A stretch of DNA of 64,000 nt. Source: Seminavis robusta. Taxonomy: Eukaryota; Bacillariophyta; Bacillariophyceae; Naviculales; Naviculaceae. The position numbers and the translations under genes were made by a program. The stretch spans positions 1-64,000 of the forward strand of contig CAICTM010000304.1 in NCBI GenBank assembly GCA_903772945.1, written 5' to 3'. Below, piece by piece: positions 1-10,924 of the stretch; the first letter of the stretch is position 1, and each line of letters opens with the position of its first letter. The notes beneath the pieces were generated by a model. The model saw only the letters and a list, made by a program, of their open reading frames with translations. It was not told where the DNA came from and did no database searches.

Positions 1-2512
1 ACCCACACCAAAGAGAAGAGATCGGGTATTGCCATCTTTCGGAGGGAAAAATGCGCGGTTCCACTCCAATGACATGGTAGTGAAATCAAACTTGATTCTT
101 AGGGCGTCGGAGAGAGTGTCTTGCCCTATGATCATGTCTTGCGCCCCAAGTTCTTGTGACGTGTAAATTCCATTTCATAATTCTATCATCGTGGAACTCA
201 GGAATCATGAGTGGGCCCTTACACTTCGTGTGGGGTTTCAATTCCTTCAAAGAAGCAGTCCGTAATGTTTGGACGCCCCCATGATCTTCATGAGTAAATT
301 CTTAGCATGAGTGTGAGCAATCAAAGTTCCGGTGCTTCTGTATCAAGTAAGCAAAAGAGTGTAATGGGTTTTCGTTTCCCCTTTGCTCCGTCTGTTAGAT
401 CTAACATAGACGATAGTTTCGAGGTCTCTTGTCTTGCGACGTTGATAAGTTGATTGGCCATGGAACGAAGTTAACGATGCTGGAACAGATCGTCAGTGTC
501 CAGTTGAGTAGTTGTAGGCAATAATCTAATTTGCCGTAGACTTCGTTAGTTGGCAAACAAATTCTTGTTTACTAGTTATGGAGATATCTTCATCACTTAG
601 GCATGAGAAATCGAAACATGGTTCCGTTGAATCATCATCGATCCTGGCGAAAAAAAAAAAAAAAAAAAAAAAAAACTAATCCCAGACGGAGATCTCTCCA
701 AACGAATGATTGAAGTCGAATTCGGCAAGCGCCTTGCCAACAGCAGCCATCTTCTTGTCCATCATGTTGATGGATCGAACAGAGGAGGTCGTCCTAGTTG
801 TCGGAGTTGTCCGACTTGCGATTGCACAATGGTTGCATTCGCTTTTCTTCTTGCGATCAGCCTGTACCGCAGCGTTGGAAAAACTTTCTTCATGAGGGCA
901 GAGAGTTCCTTCTTGGTGGTAGGTCTTGGCGTCGTTGGACTTGCGTTTCCAAGTCTTGTTCTTTGTGTACGCTGGCTTGTTATCATTGTCAGACGAGGAC
1001 TGAGACTTGCTTGGCCTTGAGCTTCTTCCAAGTCATGCAGTCAGCAGCAGTGTTGTGAGTGCTTGATTCGTGGTAGTCGCACCATTTTTCTACGTTCTTG
1101 GAAGAGTGATCGTTGTGGCGAGTAGACTTGTACTTCTTGCTGTTGTTCTTCTTCAAAGGAGCTTGCTTGGTATCAACGCCCTTGTCAAAGTCTTCAGAGG
1201 ATTCCATGCATTCGCAGAACCCAATGGTTTCTCCTCTGATAGGAGCTGAGTAAGGATTGAAGTCGTGTTCGTCCATCTTTCTCATCCGAGCGGTGGATTC
1301 CATGACAAAACAATTCAATGACTTCGTCATGGTTCAACGTTTGGTTGGGTCCAAAGGTGGTAGACGAGGAAAGTTCATCGGTGTTCATTCGACTGAGGTT
1401 GTTGACATAAGCCCGAGTAGACATATCAACAGGCTTACGGCATCTTGGGGCGCATGAAGCGTTTCTGCTTTTCAAGAGCCTTGTAGGGACAGACCGCTTC
1501 GACACAGGCATTTATGCAAACGTAATGTCAGTGTAGTCCAAAGCAGGCTGAGCTGCTCCGTCTCAGGCATTCTGGAAACGTCCTTGGAAAGTGGCTTCGT
1601 CTTCAGCACCACGTATGTCGCGTGAGGAATCGCGTTGACTGAAATCTGGCGAAAGGCATTCCAACGTAGTTCACGGTGGCCTGCACAGCTAGATTCGTAC
1701 TGCTCTTGCAGACCTAGAAGTCATCTCCTTGAGGAGGTTTTGTTTATCGGTAGGCGTAGCAATGCGAGCCCAATGAAGACTTTCTCCATGCGTCCAGCCA
1801 CTTGATGGTCTGACGTGGAGTCTCAGATCCATTGATGATTTGGACCTTGGAAAGGTGTAGCTTTGGCGCTGTTAGCATCTGCTGGAACAGTGCGAAGTTT
1901 GTAGGTGGTAGAGCGAGAATCGTCGATTTCGCATTCATCGGCGAGGTCGATGAGAGGAAAGATTGGTTTGTCACGCAGATTAGACTCGAAGCTGGGTTGT
2001 TAAGCGTCTTTTAGGAATCTGTCATGGTGAGGAATAGGTTGAGGTAGCTGAAAGCATTTGTGTTTGTGTTAAACCAAAATGCACTACGCTAAAAGCTAGT
2101 GTAAAGATTCTTTCGAGTGTTTTTGAGTTTGAGGAATGAAAGTTATGAGAAGATTAGAAGCGATGAAAAACTAATCAACGAGAGAGATCCACAAACAAAG
2201 GGATCGTAGATCTGAACTCCCGGGGAGACTGTAAGAGTGTGATAGAGTAGGTTGCGGTAGCAATCCTACTCACTCCACGATCCAAAAACGGAACGCGTGG
2301 AAGATTCGTCTAGCATTTATATAGTAGCGTGGAGAAGTACTCCACGCTGGCTAAATATCTAGAGCGATGTTTCATCATCAAACCTAGTATGACTAGAGCG
2401 GTCCATTGAGAACCCTGTCTCAATGACTATTCACGAGAGAATCAGTCATGAGTCGAACTCAAACCCTATCTAGGATCGAGTCGCGAATTAAGGCTAAGAG
2501 CCGTGTATTGCA
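1..2512 (-). mobile_element. Ty3/Gypsy LTR retrotransposon, copy 1, truncated by the window edge
   Basis: Read on the minus strand, this starts with an LTR (2080-2512) followed by a gag-like region of about 1.7 kb. The gag-like part contains a zinc-knuckle-like WCDYH...C segment near 1050-1110. Towards base 1 comes sequence closely matching the protease region of copy 2 at 6068-6292. It is a fossil: it looks broken in several places, and its polymerase, integrase and far LTR lie outside the window. It sits in a Crypton recombinase gene, whose sequence resumes at 2513. The family call rests on near identity to copy 2, which has recognisable reverse transcriptase and integrase. A poly-A run lies at about 650-675. 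Confidence 0.8.
2080..2512 (-). repeat. 5' LTR of Gypsy copy 1
   Basis: This 433-base repeat closely matches those at 2754-3188 and 6948-7373. On the minus strand it begins TGCAATACACGG and ends AGTGCA, so it has the usual TG...CA ends. Differences from the other LTRs are mostly very short indels and scattered substitutions. Confidence 0.9.
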
Positions 2513-2753
2513 CTGGCAAGAGTCTTACCAATCCGCACATTGCATCCACTAAGCAGGACCGCCGTGCCATTGCTGCTGGCTGTGCTTGGTTCAACACTAC
2601 CGCCGCCGCTGAGTTTTGGCATCTTAACAATACAATGACTCAGTTCAGTGGCCGTGGAAGTGAGGTTGCTCTGAATAAACGGGAACACCTTACTGTGGCC
2701 GAAGTCAATGAGCAGCAAGTTCAGTATGAAGTCATTGAATCCTAATTACAACG
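2513..2753 (+). pseudogene. Crypton-type tyrosine recombinase, upstream fragment between two Gypsy insertions
   Basis: These 241 bases between two LTRs are open on the plus strand up to a TAA at 2743-2745. The translation has the look of the start of a Crypton catalytic domain, with a GRGSEVA segment that fits the box I arginine of tyrosine recombinases. The same frame continues after the Gypsy element, at 7378, into HGPES...VYPHRDSF, which is what follows box I in Crypton proteins. This piece is therefore the middle of a recombinase gene cut on both sides by LTR elements; the N-terminal part must lie left of the window. The TAA means this copy is inactive even without the insertions, unless it is an assembly error. 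The Crypton assignment comes from motif recognition only. Confidence 0.65.
2750..2753. repeat. Target site duplication AACG, left side of Gypsy copy 2
   Basis: AACG directly precedes the TGCACT end of the element and is repeated directly after its other end at 7374-7377. Confidence 0.75.
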
Positions 2754-3188
2754 TGCACTAACGCTAAAAGCTAGTGTAAAGATCTTTCGAGTGTTTTGAG
2801 TTTTGAGAGAATGAAAGTTATGAGAGAGATTAGAAAAGCTATGAAAACTAATCAACGAGAGAGATCATCATCAAGGGATCGTAGATCTGGCTTCCCGCCC
2901 CGCGGGAGACTATAAAGTGTGATAGAGTAGGTTGTGGTAGTAATCCTACGTCTCTCCACGATCCAAAACGGACAGCGTGGAAGGTTTGTCTAGCCTGGAT
3001 CTGTAGCGTGGAAGTACTCCCGCGCTGGCTAAATGTCTAGAGCGATGTTTCACAATCAACCTAGTATGACTGGGGCGGTCATTGAGAACCCTGTCTCAAA
3101 TGACTATTCACGAAGAGACTCGGTCATGAGTCGAACTCAAACCCTATCTAGGATCGAGTCGCGAATAAGGCTAGAGCCGTGTATTGCA
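2754..3188 (-). repeat. 3' LTR of Gypsy copy 2
   Basis: This 435-base LTR has TG...CA ends and lies at the downstream end of the minus-strand element. Its inner edge is preceded by a G-rich polypurine-type tract. It is nearly identical to 6948-7373. Confidence 0.9.
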
Positions 3189-6100
3189 TTCGCCCCCTGA
3201 CAAGGGTCACCAGAAGGCGCGACAGCAGTCGGACAAGGAGAACATATGATTTTAAAGTGCGGGGCACTCTTATGAGATTTGGATGTAGACAAATGTGCGT
3301 CGCACGATGGCAATCCTACAAGGGGATCAGGCCTTGTATGTTTGTATATACCTTATGTTCTTAGTCTGGTAGACTGTGCGCCGTTGGCGGTAGCATGTTG
3401 AGCCGTACAGTGCCAATGTCATTGACTCGGTCTATAGTGTAAGGACCTTTGTACTTGGCTGACCGTACTTGCGGTGCTGATACTGTTGAAATCATCACAG
3501 TATCGTTGACATTGTATTGATGAGGGACAACCGTTTGCGTTTTCCCAATCGTTGTTTTGTTGGATTAGTCGTTGGCGCCGTTCCTTACTGTACTTCCAGT
3601 TGGCTTCGAACCGTACGTGGTGAATCGCGTCACGATTGAATACGAGCTGTGCGGGCGTTACGCGCAAGGTGGTATGAATCGTGGAATTCATTCAAAGCCA
3701 ACCGCCGTGAGGACTCCATCCCAGGATCCATTCACGAGGTCGTCTTTGGCACTTGATGTTTTGAAACAGCGATCAAGTTACGTATGGTTTGATGAGCACG
3801 CTCGACAATAGAGTTGGCTTGAGGGTTACGGCGTGGTGATGAACTTGCGACGAATTTCATATTCATCCCGGAGTGGTTTTTCGACCTCTGCGCGGAACCT
3901 CGCGTCCTTTATCCATGATAACCTCAGCAGGCCATGGATACCGAGTTGTTCTAGGACGATGGCAACTTCGTCTGCTGCCTTGGAGGAGATCTCTGCAATC
4001 TCGAACCATCCGGTTACGGAATCAATCATTGTCAAGCAATGAAGTGTGCAGGAATTCTTTTTCTTGGGATCCCCTATGTTGTAAGGGCCTATCATTTCAA
4101 TACATAGTCTTTCCCCAAGGGATCTCCTCGCCAGTCTTTGGCAGGCATCAATCCCAGCTTTCGCGTCTTGGGTTTGTTCATCTGGCAGCTTTGGCAACGC
4201 TGACATACGGCCTGCACAGTCCTGCGCAGCCCTTTCCAGCAGTAGTGTTGGCTGATGGTTAGTTCCGTGCGAGTCTCGCCGGGGTGCATCAGCACACCAT
4301 GGTAACATTCAACTAGCTTCTTCTGCATAGTTTCAGGTACGACGATTTTCTCGTCCTAAACTACTAAGTCGTAGGACTTATCCCCTCTGGGGAAGATTGC
4401 TTCTTGTAGTCGTTTGGCTTGTCCCTGAGAAGCTTCTTGATAGATGTTGTCGTCTTTCTGACGATGTTCGATCTCGGGGAACGAGAGAGGAAACTCGCTA
4501 GGGTGGTCCTCTTCGTCTGCAGCCCTGAGCTCAGCGATCTCGCTGGCGTCCATCACTGTTTCTGAAGAACCGTCGTTGTTGGAGATGTTTAGTCTCGACA
4601 ACGCATCGCCGACGATGTTCTGTTCGCCCTTGATGTACCGTAGTTCAGGGACGTAGTCTTCCAGAATAAGGCGCAATCGCATTACGCGATCGGTATTGAC
4701 GTTCTTGCATGTAAGATTCTTGTGGTCGTATGTACAGACGATCTTCTGTCCTAGAGAATCGTTACGGAACTCTTTTAGAGTTTCTACGATACTGAGAAGT
4801 TCCTCTGGTAACTGTGTAACTGTCTGAGCAGGGTTGAGTTTCCTGCTGTAGAACGCGATGGGTTTTCCCTTCTGGGAAATTACCGCACCTAGTTGAGTAT
4901 CACTCGCATCCGTGTGGATAACGAATGTATGTTGAAGTCAGGGTAGCTGAGCAAGTTTCTTTGGCTGATGATCTTTCTTCATCTGGCTAAGCTTGTCGTG
5001 TTCGGCTTCCATTTCCACTTCGTTGTTTTGGAAGTCAACAAAGCGAGTGGGCCAGTACATGTGATTGTCTATCCACATGTCTCGATAGTAGTTCACTAGT
5101 CCAATGAATCTACGGAGTTCTTTCCTGTTGGTAAGGAGGAGCGATTTCTTGATCGCGTCTATTTCTTGGTTATGGGTTGGATCCCTTTCGAGTGATCCGT
5201 AACCTAGGTACTCAAGTTCTCCTCTTGCGAAGAAGGACTTGGTAACATTGATCTTGAGTCCGGCTTCTCGTAAGCCTTCGGAGAACTTCATCCAATTTTC
5301 AACGTGATCTGCTAGATCGCCGTTAGTTAGGATGATGTAGATCATCAATGTATGCACGGACGTATTCTAGGTCGTGCCATAGTGTCCCATCTTCTCTTGG
5401 AAGATGTCGGGACTATTACATAGGCCCATTGGCAACCTCTGGTACTCGTATTTCCCCACGGGAGTACGATGGTACAGAGTTGCTTCGAGTGAGGTGACAG
5501 CTCGATTGTGATAGTATCCCATGTTCAGGTCTAGATAGTAGCGACTTGAATCCGTCTAGATTCAAGAGCATGTCTTGTATTTTTGGATAGGATAAGGCTT
5601 CCGCTTATCCTTTTGTTCAGTTTCCCGGAAATCAGAGATGAATCGAACAGATCCATCTTTCTTGGGAATGATGAAAAGTTGGTGCCGCCCACTCGGAACG
5701 GTTTACCTTCTTGAGTACTCCTGCCTCGCAGAGACGTTCAACCTCCATCTTAAGAGTGTTGGTATGGACCCGTGGAATAGGGTAAGCCCTTGCTGATAGG
5801 GTTTAAGCATCAGGAGAAGTTCTACTTCGTAGTCGTCCATCTGCCACTTTCCCAAAGTACCATCGAATAGGTCAGAGTACTTCGTCAGTAAGGAATGAAG
5901 CTGTTCCTTCTCTTCCGTGTTTAACTGATCTTGACTTTGGCAAACCTGCCTTAAGTCAGCTTGTTCGTATTTTGCATCAAGAATCTTCTTGAGACGATCT
6001 GCACTGTCATCAACAGCGGTAGGATCAGGAATGAAAACGTTTTCTTCTTCATTGGTATCGCTATCTTTCATAGGAATAGATGCGCCGTCCCATTCCACTG

Positions 6101-6947
6101 ACATGGTAGTGAAATCGAACTTGAACCTAAGTCAGAGAGAATATCTCGACCTATGATCATGTCATACGCCCCCAAGCTCTTGGTGACGTGTAAGTCCCAC
6201 TCGATAATTCTATCTTCGTGGAATTCAGGAATCATGAATGCACCTTTGCACTTCGTGCTGGTGTTTAATTCTCCTGCAGGGGTAGTCCACATCGTTTGGA
6301 CGCCCCCAAGATCCTTTCATGCGTAATTTCTTAGCATGAGTTTGAGCAATCAAGGTTCCAGATGCTCCTGTATCCAGTAAGCAACGGAGTGTAACGGGTT
6401 TTGGTTTCCCTTTTCTCGCTTGTTAAATTAACATAGACGATGGTTTGAGGTCTCTTGTCTTGCGACGTTTACGAGGTGGTTGGCCACACGGACGAGGTTA
6501 ACGATGCTAAATAGATCATCAGAGTCTAGTTGAGCAGCTTCTAGGCATCATCTAATTTGCCGTAGAGTTCATAGTTGCAAACAATTCTTGTTTACTATTT
6601 AGTGAGATATCTTCATCACTTTGGTATGAGAAATCGAACAGGTTCCGTTGAGTCATCATCCTGGCCTAATCCTCAGATAGAGATTTCTCCATCCAAGTGA
6701 TTGAAATTGATAGAGGGTTGTCCTCATTGTCAGAGTCTCTGAATTTGGCTTGGCAACATGGTTGCGAAGTTTGCAAGTGGTGGCACGAGTGTCGTCGATC
6801 TCGTGTTCTTCGTCATTGTCGACGAGAGAAGAATGGGTTTGTCACGCAACTGTTTCTCGAAGTTGCGGACGCATGCTTTCCTTGAGCCATCTTCCTGGTG
6901 AAGGAATAGGTTGAGGGTGCTGAAAGCTATTGTGTTTGTTAACAAAA

Positions 6948-7373
6948 TGCACTACGCTAAAAGCTAGTGTAAAGATCTTTCGAGTGTTTTTGAGTTTGAG
7001 AGAATGAAAGTTATGAGAGAGATTAGAAAGCTATGAAAACTAATCAACGAAGAGAGATCATCATCAAGGGATCGTAGATCTGGCTTCCGCGGGAGACTTA
7101 GAAGTGTGATAGAGTAGGTTGTGGTAGTAATCCTACGTCTCTCCACGATCCAAAACGGAAGCGTGGGAAGGTTTGTCTAGCCTGGATCTAGTAGCGTGGA
7201 AGTACTCCACGCTGGCTAAATATCTAGAGCGATGTTTCATCATCAACCTAGTATGACTAGCGCGGTCATTGAGAACCCTGTCTCAAATGACTATTCACGA
7301 GAGACTCGGTCATGAGTCGAACTCAACCCTATCTAGGATCGAGTCGCGAATAAGGCTAGAGCCGTGTATTGCA
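6948..7373 (-). repeat. 5' LTR of Gypsy copy 2
   Basis: This 426-base LTR is the partner of 2754-3188. Its outer end abuts the AACG duplication at 7374-7377. Its inner end is followed on the minus strand by TTTTGTTAACAAAC, as in copy 1; I could not match that to a particular tRNA primer site. Confidence 0.9.
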
Positions 7374-7377
7374 AACG
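7374..7377. repeat. Target site duplication AACG, right side of Gypsy copy 2
   Basis: Matches 2750-2753 and marks the right insertion boundary of the LTR element. Confidence 0.75.
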
Positions 7378-9052
7378 TCAAAAGCACGGCCCCGAGTCAA
7401 GTCTTCAAGTATATCCACACCGGGACTCTTTTCACGAAGACTACTACTTCTCCCTAGGCTACCGAATCATTATGATGGCAGACGGCAATGACTACCTTTT
7501 CCCCGAGTTTGCCTCAAAAGCACAGCAAAAAACCGATTCCAAAAGTGATAGTAAGGTATCCTCACTTTGGACAACATACTTCAAAGAGCTCTACAGCAGT
7601 GAATGTCGGCATCTTGACCAAGACATAAACCAGCAATTAACATCCCATCACGGCAAGAAAGGATCCAATCAGCTTATGAGTGATACAGCCGCTGTTAGTG
7701 GTTTAGCTCAAATCTTCCGAACTGGCTGGGTTGTACGTGGCTTCCACAGTATATTCGATTACATCGTTGGTACAAAATCGATGACCAAAGCTGCGGGCAA
7801 GGCAGTAAGTGGCTGGACAGCTAAGATTGGTGAAGAGATTGTGGGTGGCCAGCCCCCCAGACTAGCTGATGCGAGCACCCAGGCCGATCTATTGAGCAAA
7901 TTTGTGGAGCACATATTCATCCATGACGTAAACTATCGGTGGCCACAAGCTATTCGCAATATGGTGGTAGCTTCATTGTTACGACACTATGACGAGTTTT
8001 GCTCTACTCTCGGAGCTGACCCAGAGCAACGCTACCAGCAACTGGACCGGCATTTATTCGTGGCAACGGTGAAGGAAAAGTTAGCTCTAGTCGGTGCTAC
8101 AGATGATATCTTTGATGCATGGAAGAAGGAAGTGAAACTGGGGTTCTTCAATCGCAATCTACCAGCACTGGCAATCCAGAACTTTCCAAGGCATTTGGGT
8201 GACGTTACCAATCCATTTCATCAGGTAGTTATGGATCCCAGGTGTTTTGTGGACCAGTTTAACGCAATGGCCGCACACTACCAGGCCTTGCATTCTACAC
8301 TTGTGCAACAGCAAACCACAATCAATAATCAAACAGCAATGCTGCAGTCTGTGCAGAGACAGCTGGGGGCAACGGAGAAAATGCATGAGAATCAAACTCA
8401 ACTGCTTATGCAGCTGTGCCGACAGAGCCAAGTTAGCATTGGTGATACTCCCAGTACATTATGCCCCCCAACTATACCACCAGTGACACCACAGCAAGCA
8501 ACCGAAGGAGATGGCAGCGGAAGCCGTGGAACTGGTGTGCAGTTTACTAGCTCTGCAAAGCACTTCTCGGTATCTGTGAATTCCTTGGGAAAGAACCCCA
8601 CACTTGCTGACCAGTTCTACTTCTTCTTTGCTGAACGTGCAAAGGAGGGATACCAAAGGGACAAAGAAGACCCCAATCCGGGTGACAATCGACAGCTTGG
8701 GAACAAGTTTCAGGGTCTAAAAGAAACAGTGAAGTTCATGCTGAGGTTTTGTGGTGAATTTCCCAGGTCTCCGCCAGGAGATCCTGCTGCCCTAAGAGAA
8801 TGGTCAGCAATGCTAAAAAGTACTGCTAGTGAAGCTCAAAAACTCATCCGGCAGCAGTTGTACCCAGGACAGCCCCAAAAGGAAATGCTCCAGGCTGCAA
8901 TGATCGGAAATAAAGCAAAGCAAATTATTAAAGCTCAGGGCCTAACTGATCTCCACAACGATGCTTACCGAACTTTGCCGGAAATGCCAGAGGAGATGAT
9001 TCTGTGGTTTGGTAAAGATGGACAATCTAATAAACGTCAGAAGACCAGTTAG
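7374..9052 (+). pseudogene. Crypton-type tyrosine recombinase, C-terminal portion
   Basis: A long open frame (about 560 residues) starts at the end of the Gypsy LTR. Early motifs are YPHRDSF and DYLFPEF. An HHGKKGSNQL segment follows, at the place of the HxxRKG box of Crypton recombinases; the usual arginine is lysine here. Then comes RTGWVVRGF...FDY, matching the RAGW...Y region with a candidate nucleophilic tyrosine, followed by a KAVSGW segment like the GR.VSG that follows in Cryptons. The middle contains a glutamine-rich probable coiled coil (about residues 310-360). The C-terminal 150 residues (QFYFFFAER, GNKFQGLKETVKFMLRF) form a domain I do not recognise. The protein ends in a basic NKRQKTS tail. 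The gene is separated from its upstream part by the LTR element. Cryptons are DNA transposons that move by tyrosine recombinase; stramenopile members are known. Confidence 0.7.
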
Positions 9053-9063
9053 TAATATTCAAT

Positions 9064-10398
9064 CTAAAACTTTATGTTGTAAATCAACATTCGGTTCTGA
9101 GTATGATTGATAATGTCACCCCATTTACGTTCGAATGTTGCTGGGTCTAAGTTTTGGTGAGCTGCATCAAAGAGTACATCCTTACCGGAAGGATTGCTAG
9201 GGGTGGCTAGCTTGTCCGATTGTTCGTTCAATTTAGCTGTCTTCTGAACAACTCGTAGCATAAATGAGATACAAACACCATTTGGATCTTGCATCCAGGA
9301 TTCATGCTTCCAGAAGGCTTTCTGGTGACTCCTGTAGAACTCATCATGTGGATGCAGTAGAAAGCAAGAACCATTTTTCTGCTCAATAAAGAATCGTCTT
9401 GAAGGAATCTCCTGCTCAACCCAGCCCTCTACCTTCTCTCCCTTTCTGTTTTTCTTTGTACCCCAGATCGATCGGTACTTACGGAATCCCAGGAATTTCC
9501 GGTCTCCTACGGTACCAATAATGACAGGTGAGCCCGGTAATTGCGAATTGTTTACTTTAGGCTTAAAGTTGCTAAACTCCAAATCCCGATGCTGCCTGAT
9601 CCGCTTTGCCTGGCACTGGCCGTGAGAATTCTCAAACTTGTGGTAGATTTTGCAGCTCACATGGTTGAATCGATATTCCTTTTGACCCCATTCCGGATGA
9701 GTTTCCAAAATCTGATCATTGGCAAAAGCGACCAAAGCTGCAAATGGTTCCGACCAGGGGTAAATTTTGAATCCCCTCTGATCGTAGCCAAGTGACATGG
9801 AGCCACTACCCATAGCATATGCTGTGCGTAAAATTGTTCTTGTTACTTCGGTAGCTTCCTTGTCGATTGTTGCCTTAATATCCATTCCAAAATACATGTC
9901 AGTGGCAGGACGACTCAAAGCAGCTGGGTTGTAATTCTGATAGCATGGAGCCTTGATGATCCGTGCCACAGTTTCCCCACTTGGGTCACCACCACAGTAG
10001 AATTGCATGGCATGGCTGGCACATGCAGTTAGGATTCGGTTCCATTCTTTCTTCTGTTTGTCCGGCAGAGTAATTCTGTTGGATGCGAAGGGGAATGGTT
10101 TGTCCTTCTTGGCCCTGCTGAATCTCTTGTGGCTGTTGGAGATGGAAATGTCATAGTGCTGGATGACGGGACTAGAGTAAGGCCCATGGTATCTCTGGAT
10201 TTTTGAACTTCTTGTGGTGCTATGATGGTTGGTAAAAGGAAACGAGAATGAAGTAGAAGAATGATCTGGACGATGGCTGTTGTTCTTATCGGGCGAGTAC
10301 CAGAGATTGTACAGAAAAGGTACTGGGTCGAGTAGAGCTCGGTACAAATTGTACTTGCAAAAATGGAATGTTGACAACAGTGGGCTGGGCTGCTGCAT
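9064..10398 (-). CDS. AlkB-like 2OG-Fe(II) oxygenase
   Basis: A 444-residue open frame whose first ATG is at 10398. The C-terminal half looks like the double-stranded beta-helix of AlkB-type dioxygenases. An FNHVSCKIYH strand is followed by a QHRDLEF iron-binding HxD, then GSPVIIGTVGDRKFLGFRK, which fits the strand containing the SLG..R.F motif. Further on come LLHPHDEF and an arginine in ISFMLRVV that could bind 2-oxoglutarate. The distal histidine is probably one of those in HPHDEFYRSH or FWKHESW. The first 120 residues are low complexity and may not all be translated. Family members demethylate or hydroxylate nucleic acids. The gene is convergent with the recombinase, with only 11 bases between the two reading frames, which suggests both belong to one mobile element. 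The substrate is unknown. Confidence 0.55.
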   Translation of the reverse strand: MQQPSPLLSTFHFCKYNLYRALLDPVPFLYNLWYSPDKNNSHRPDHSSTSFSFPFTNHHSTTRSSKIQRYHGPYSSPVIQHYDISISNSHKRFSRAKKDKPFPFASNRITLPDKQKKEWNRILTACASHAMQFYCGGDPSGETVARIIKAPCYQNYNPAALSRPATDMYFGMDIKATIDKEATEVTRTILRTAYAMGSGSMSLGYDQRGFKIYPWSEPFAALVAFANDQILETHPEWGQKEYRFNHVSCKIYHKFENSHGQCQAKRIRQHRDLEFSNFKPKVNNSQLPGSPVIIGTVGDRKFLGFRKYRSIWGTKKNRKGEKVEGWVEQEIPSRRFFIEQKNGSCFLLHPHDEFYRSHQKAFWKHESWMQDPNGVCISFMLRVVQKTAKLNEQSDKLATPSNPSGKDVLFDAAHQNLDPATFERKWGDIINHTQNRMLIYNIKF

Positions 10399-10924
10399 GT
10401 GAGCAACCAACAGGCTTAGCCATAATCCGTTGCAAAGCTAGGATGGGCTGTCATTGGTTTTCTGGGTGTAGTAGTACCTTTCTGAGTGTAGTAGTAACCT
10501 CAATGATGGTTGGTGGTGGTTGGTGGCGGTAGTAGCGGCGGATTTGCTGCTGTGGCGAAATTGGGCCCTTTTGGATCCATTTTGCCACTTTGGGGCCACT
10601 GTGAGACTTTTTTTACAAAGTGGTTACGCCCAGTAAGGGCTCAGGTGAGGTCAGGGGTTCAATTTTGACAATTTTCCCCTTTTTTTTGCGCTTTTAAAAA
10701 GTTTTTTTGGTGTTTGCCTTCAGTACCAGATTGGACATAAAGAGTAAAAAAGCCCTTAATATGCCTCATCTTATACAACATATGTTGTTTTTTAATGGAT
10801 GTTTTGGCTGCGCCACTACCAACCAGTACAATGGCCACCACCATTGTGGAGCCAACCTTTGGACCTTCTATAAAGTAAGTACTAGAGATGGATTACATAA
10901 AATTGAACTAGTTTTAGGCTCCTA
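10399..10924. other. Gene-free spacer
   Basis: Contains T-rich runs near 10608-10710 and a GGTGGTTGGTGGCGG-like stretch near 10505. I see no coding sequence. It probably lies inside the mobile element. Confidence 0.5.

Larger units (their letters stand above)
2754..7373 (-). mobile_element. Ty3/Gypsy LTR retrotransposon, copy 2, both LTRs present
   Basis: This is a 4620-base element with LTRs at 2754-3188 and 6948-7373 and AACG on both flanks. Minus-strand parts, in order from the 5' LTR: protease-like (about 6068-6292), the region leading into reverse transcriptase (5703-6104), reverse transcriptase (about 4938-5700), RNase H (about 4356-4930), integrase with an H2C2 zinc-binding segment (4092-4328) and catalytic core (3826-4308), and a C-terminal integrase portion to about 3419. 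A purine-rich tract abuts the inner edge of the 3' LTR near 3189-3200. Protease, RT, RNase H, integrase is the Gypsy order. It is a fossil: its coding part is scattered over at least six separate open stretches, so there are five or more breaks. LTR similarity suggests a recent insertion, with the caution that many differences are short indels. Confidence 0.9.

Noticed and set aside
2503-2745. A short gene starting in the LTR
   Set aside because: The apparent start is a GTG at the LTR edge. The protein-like part begins after the LTR and belongs to the recombinase.
1-7373. One large LTR element with three LTRs
   Set aside because: Copy 2 has its own pair of LTRs and a target duplication, and non-LTR sequence separates it from copy 1. 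Two insertions explain the data better.
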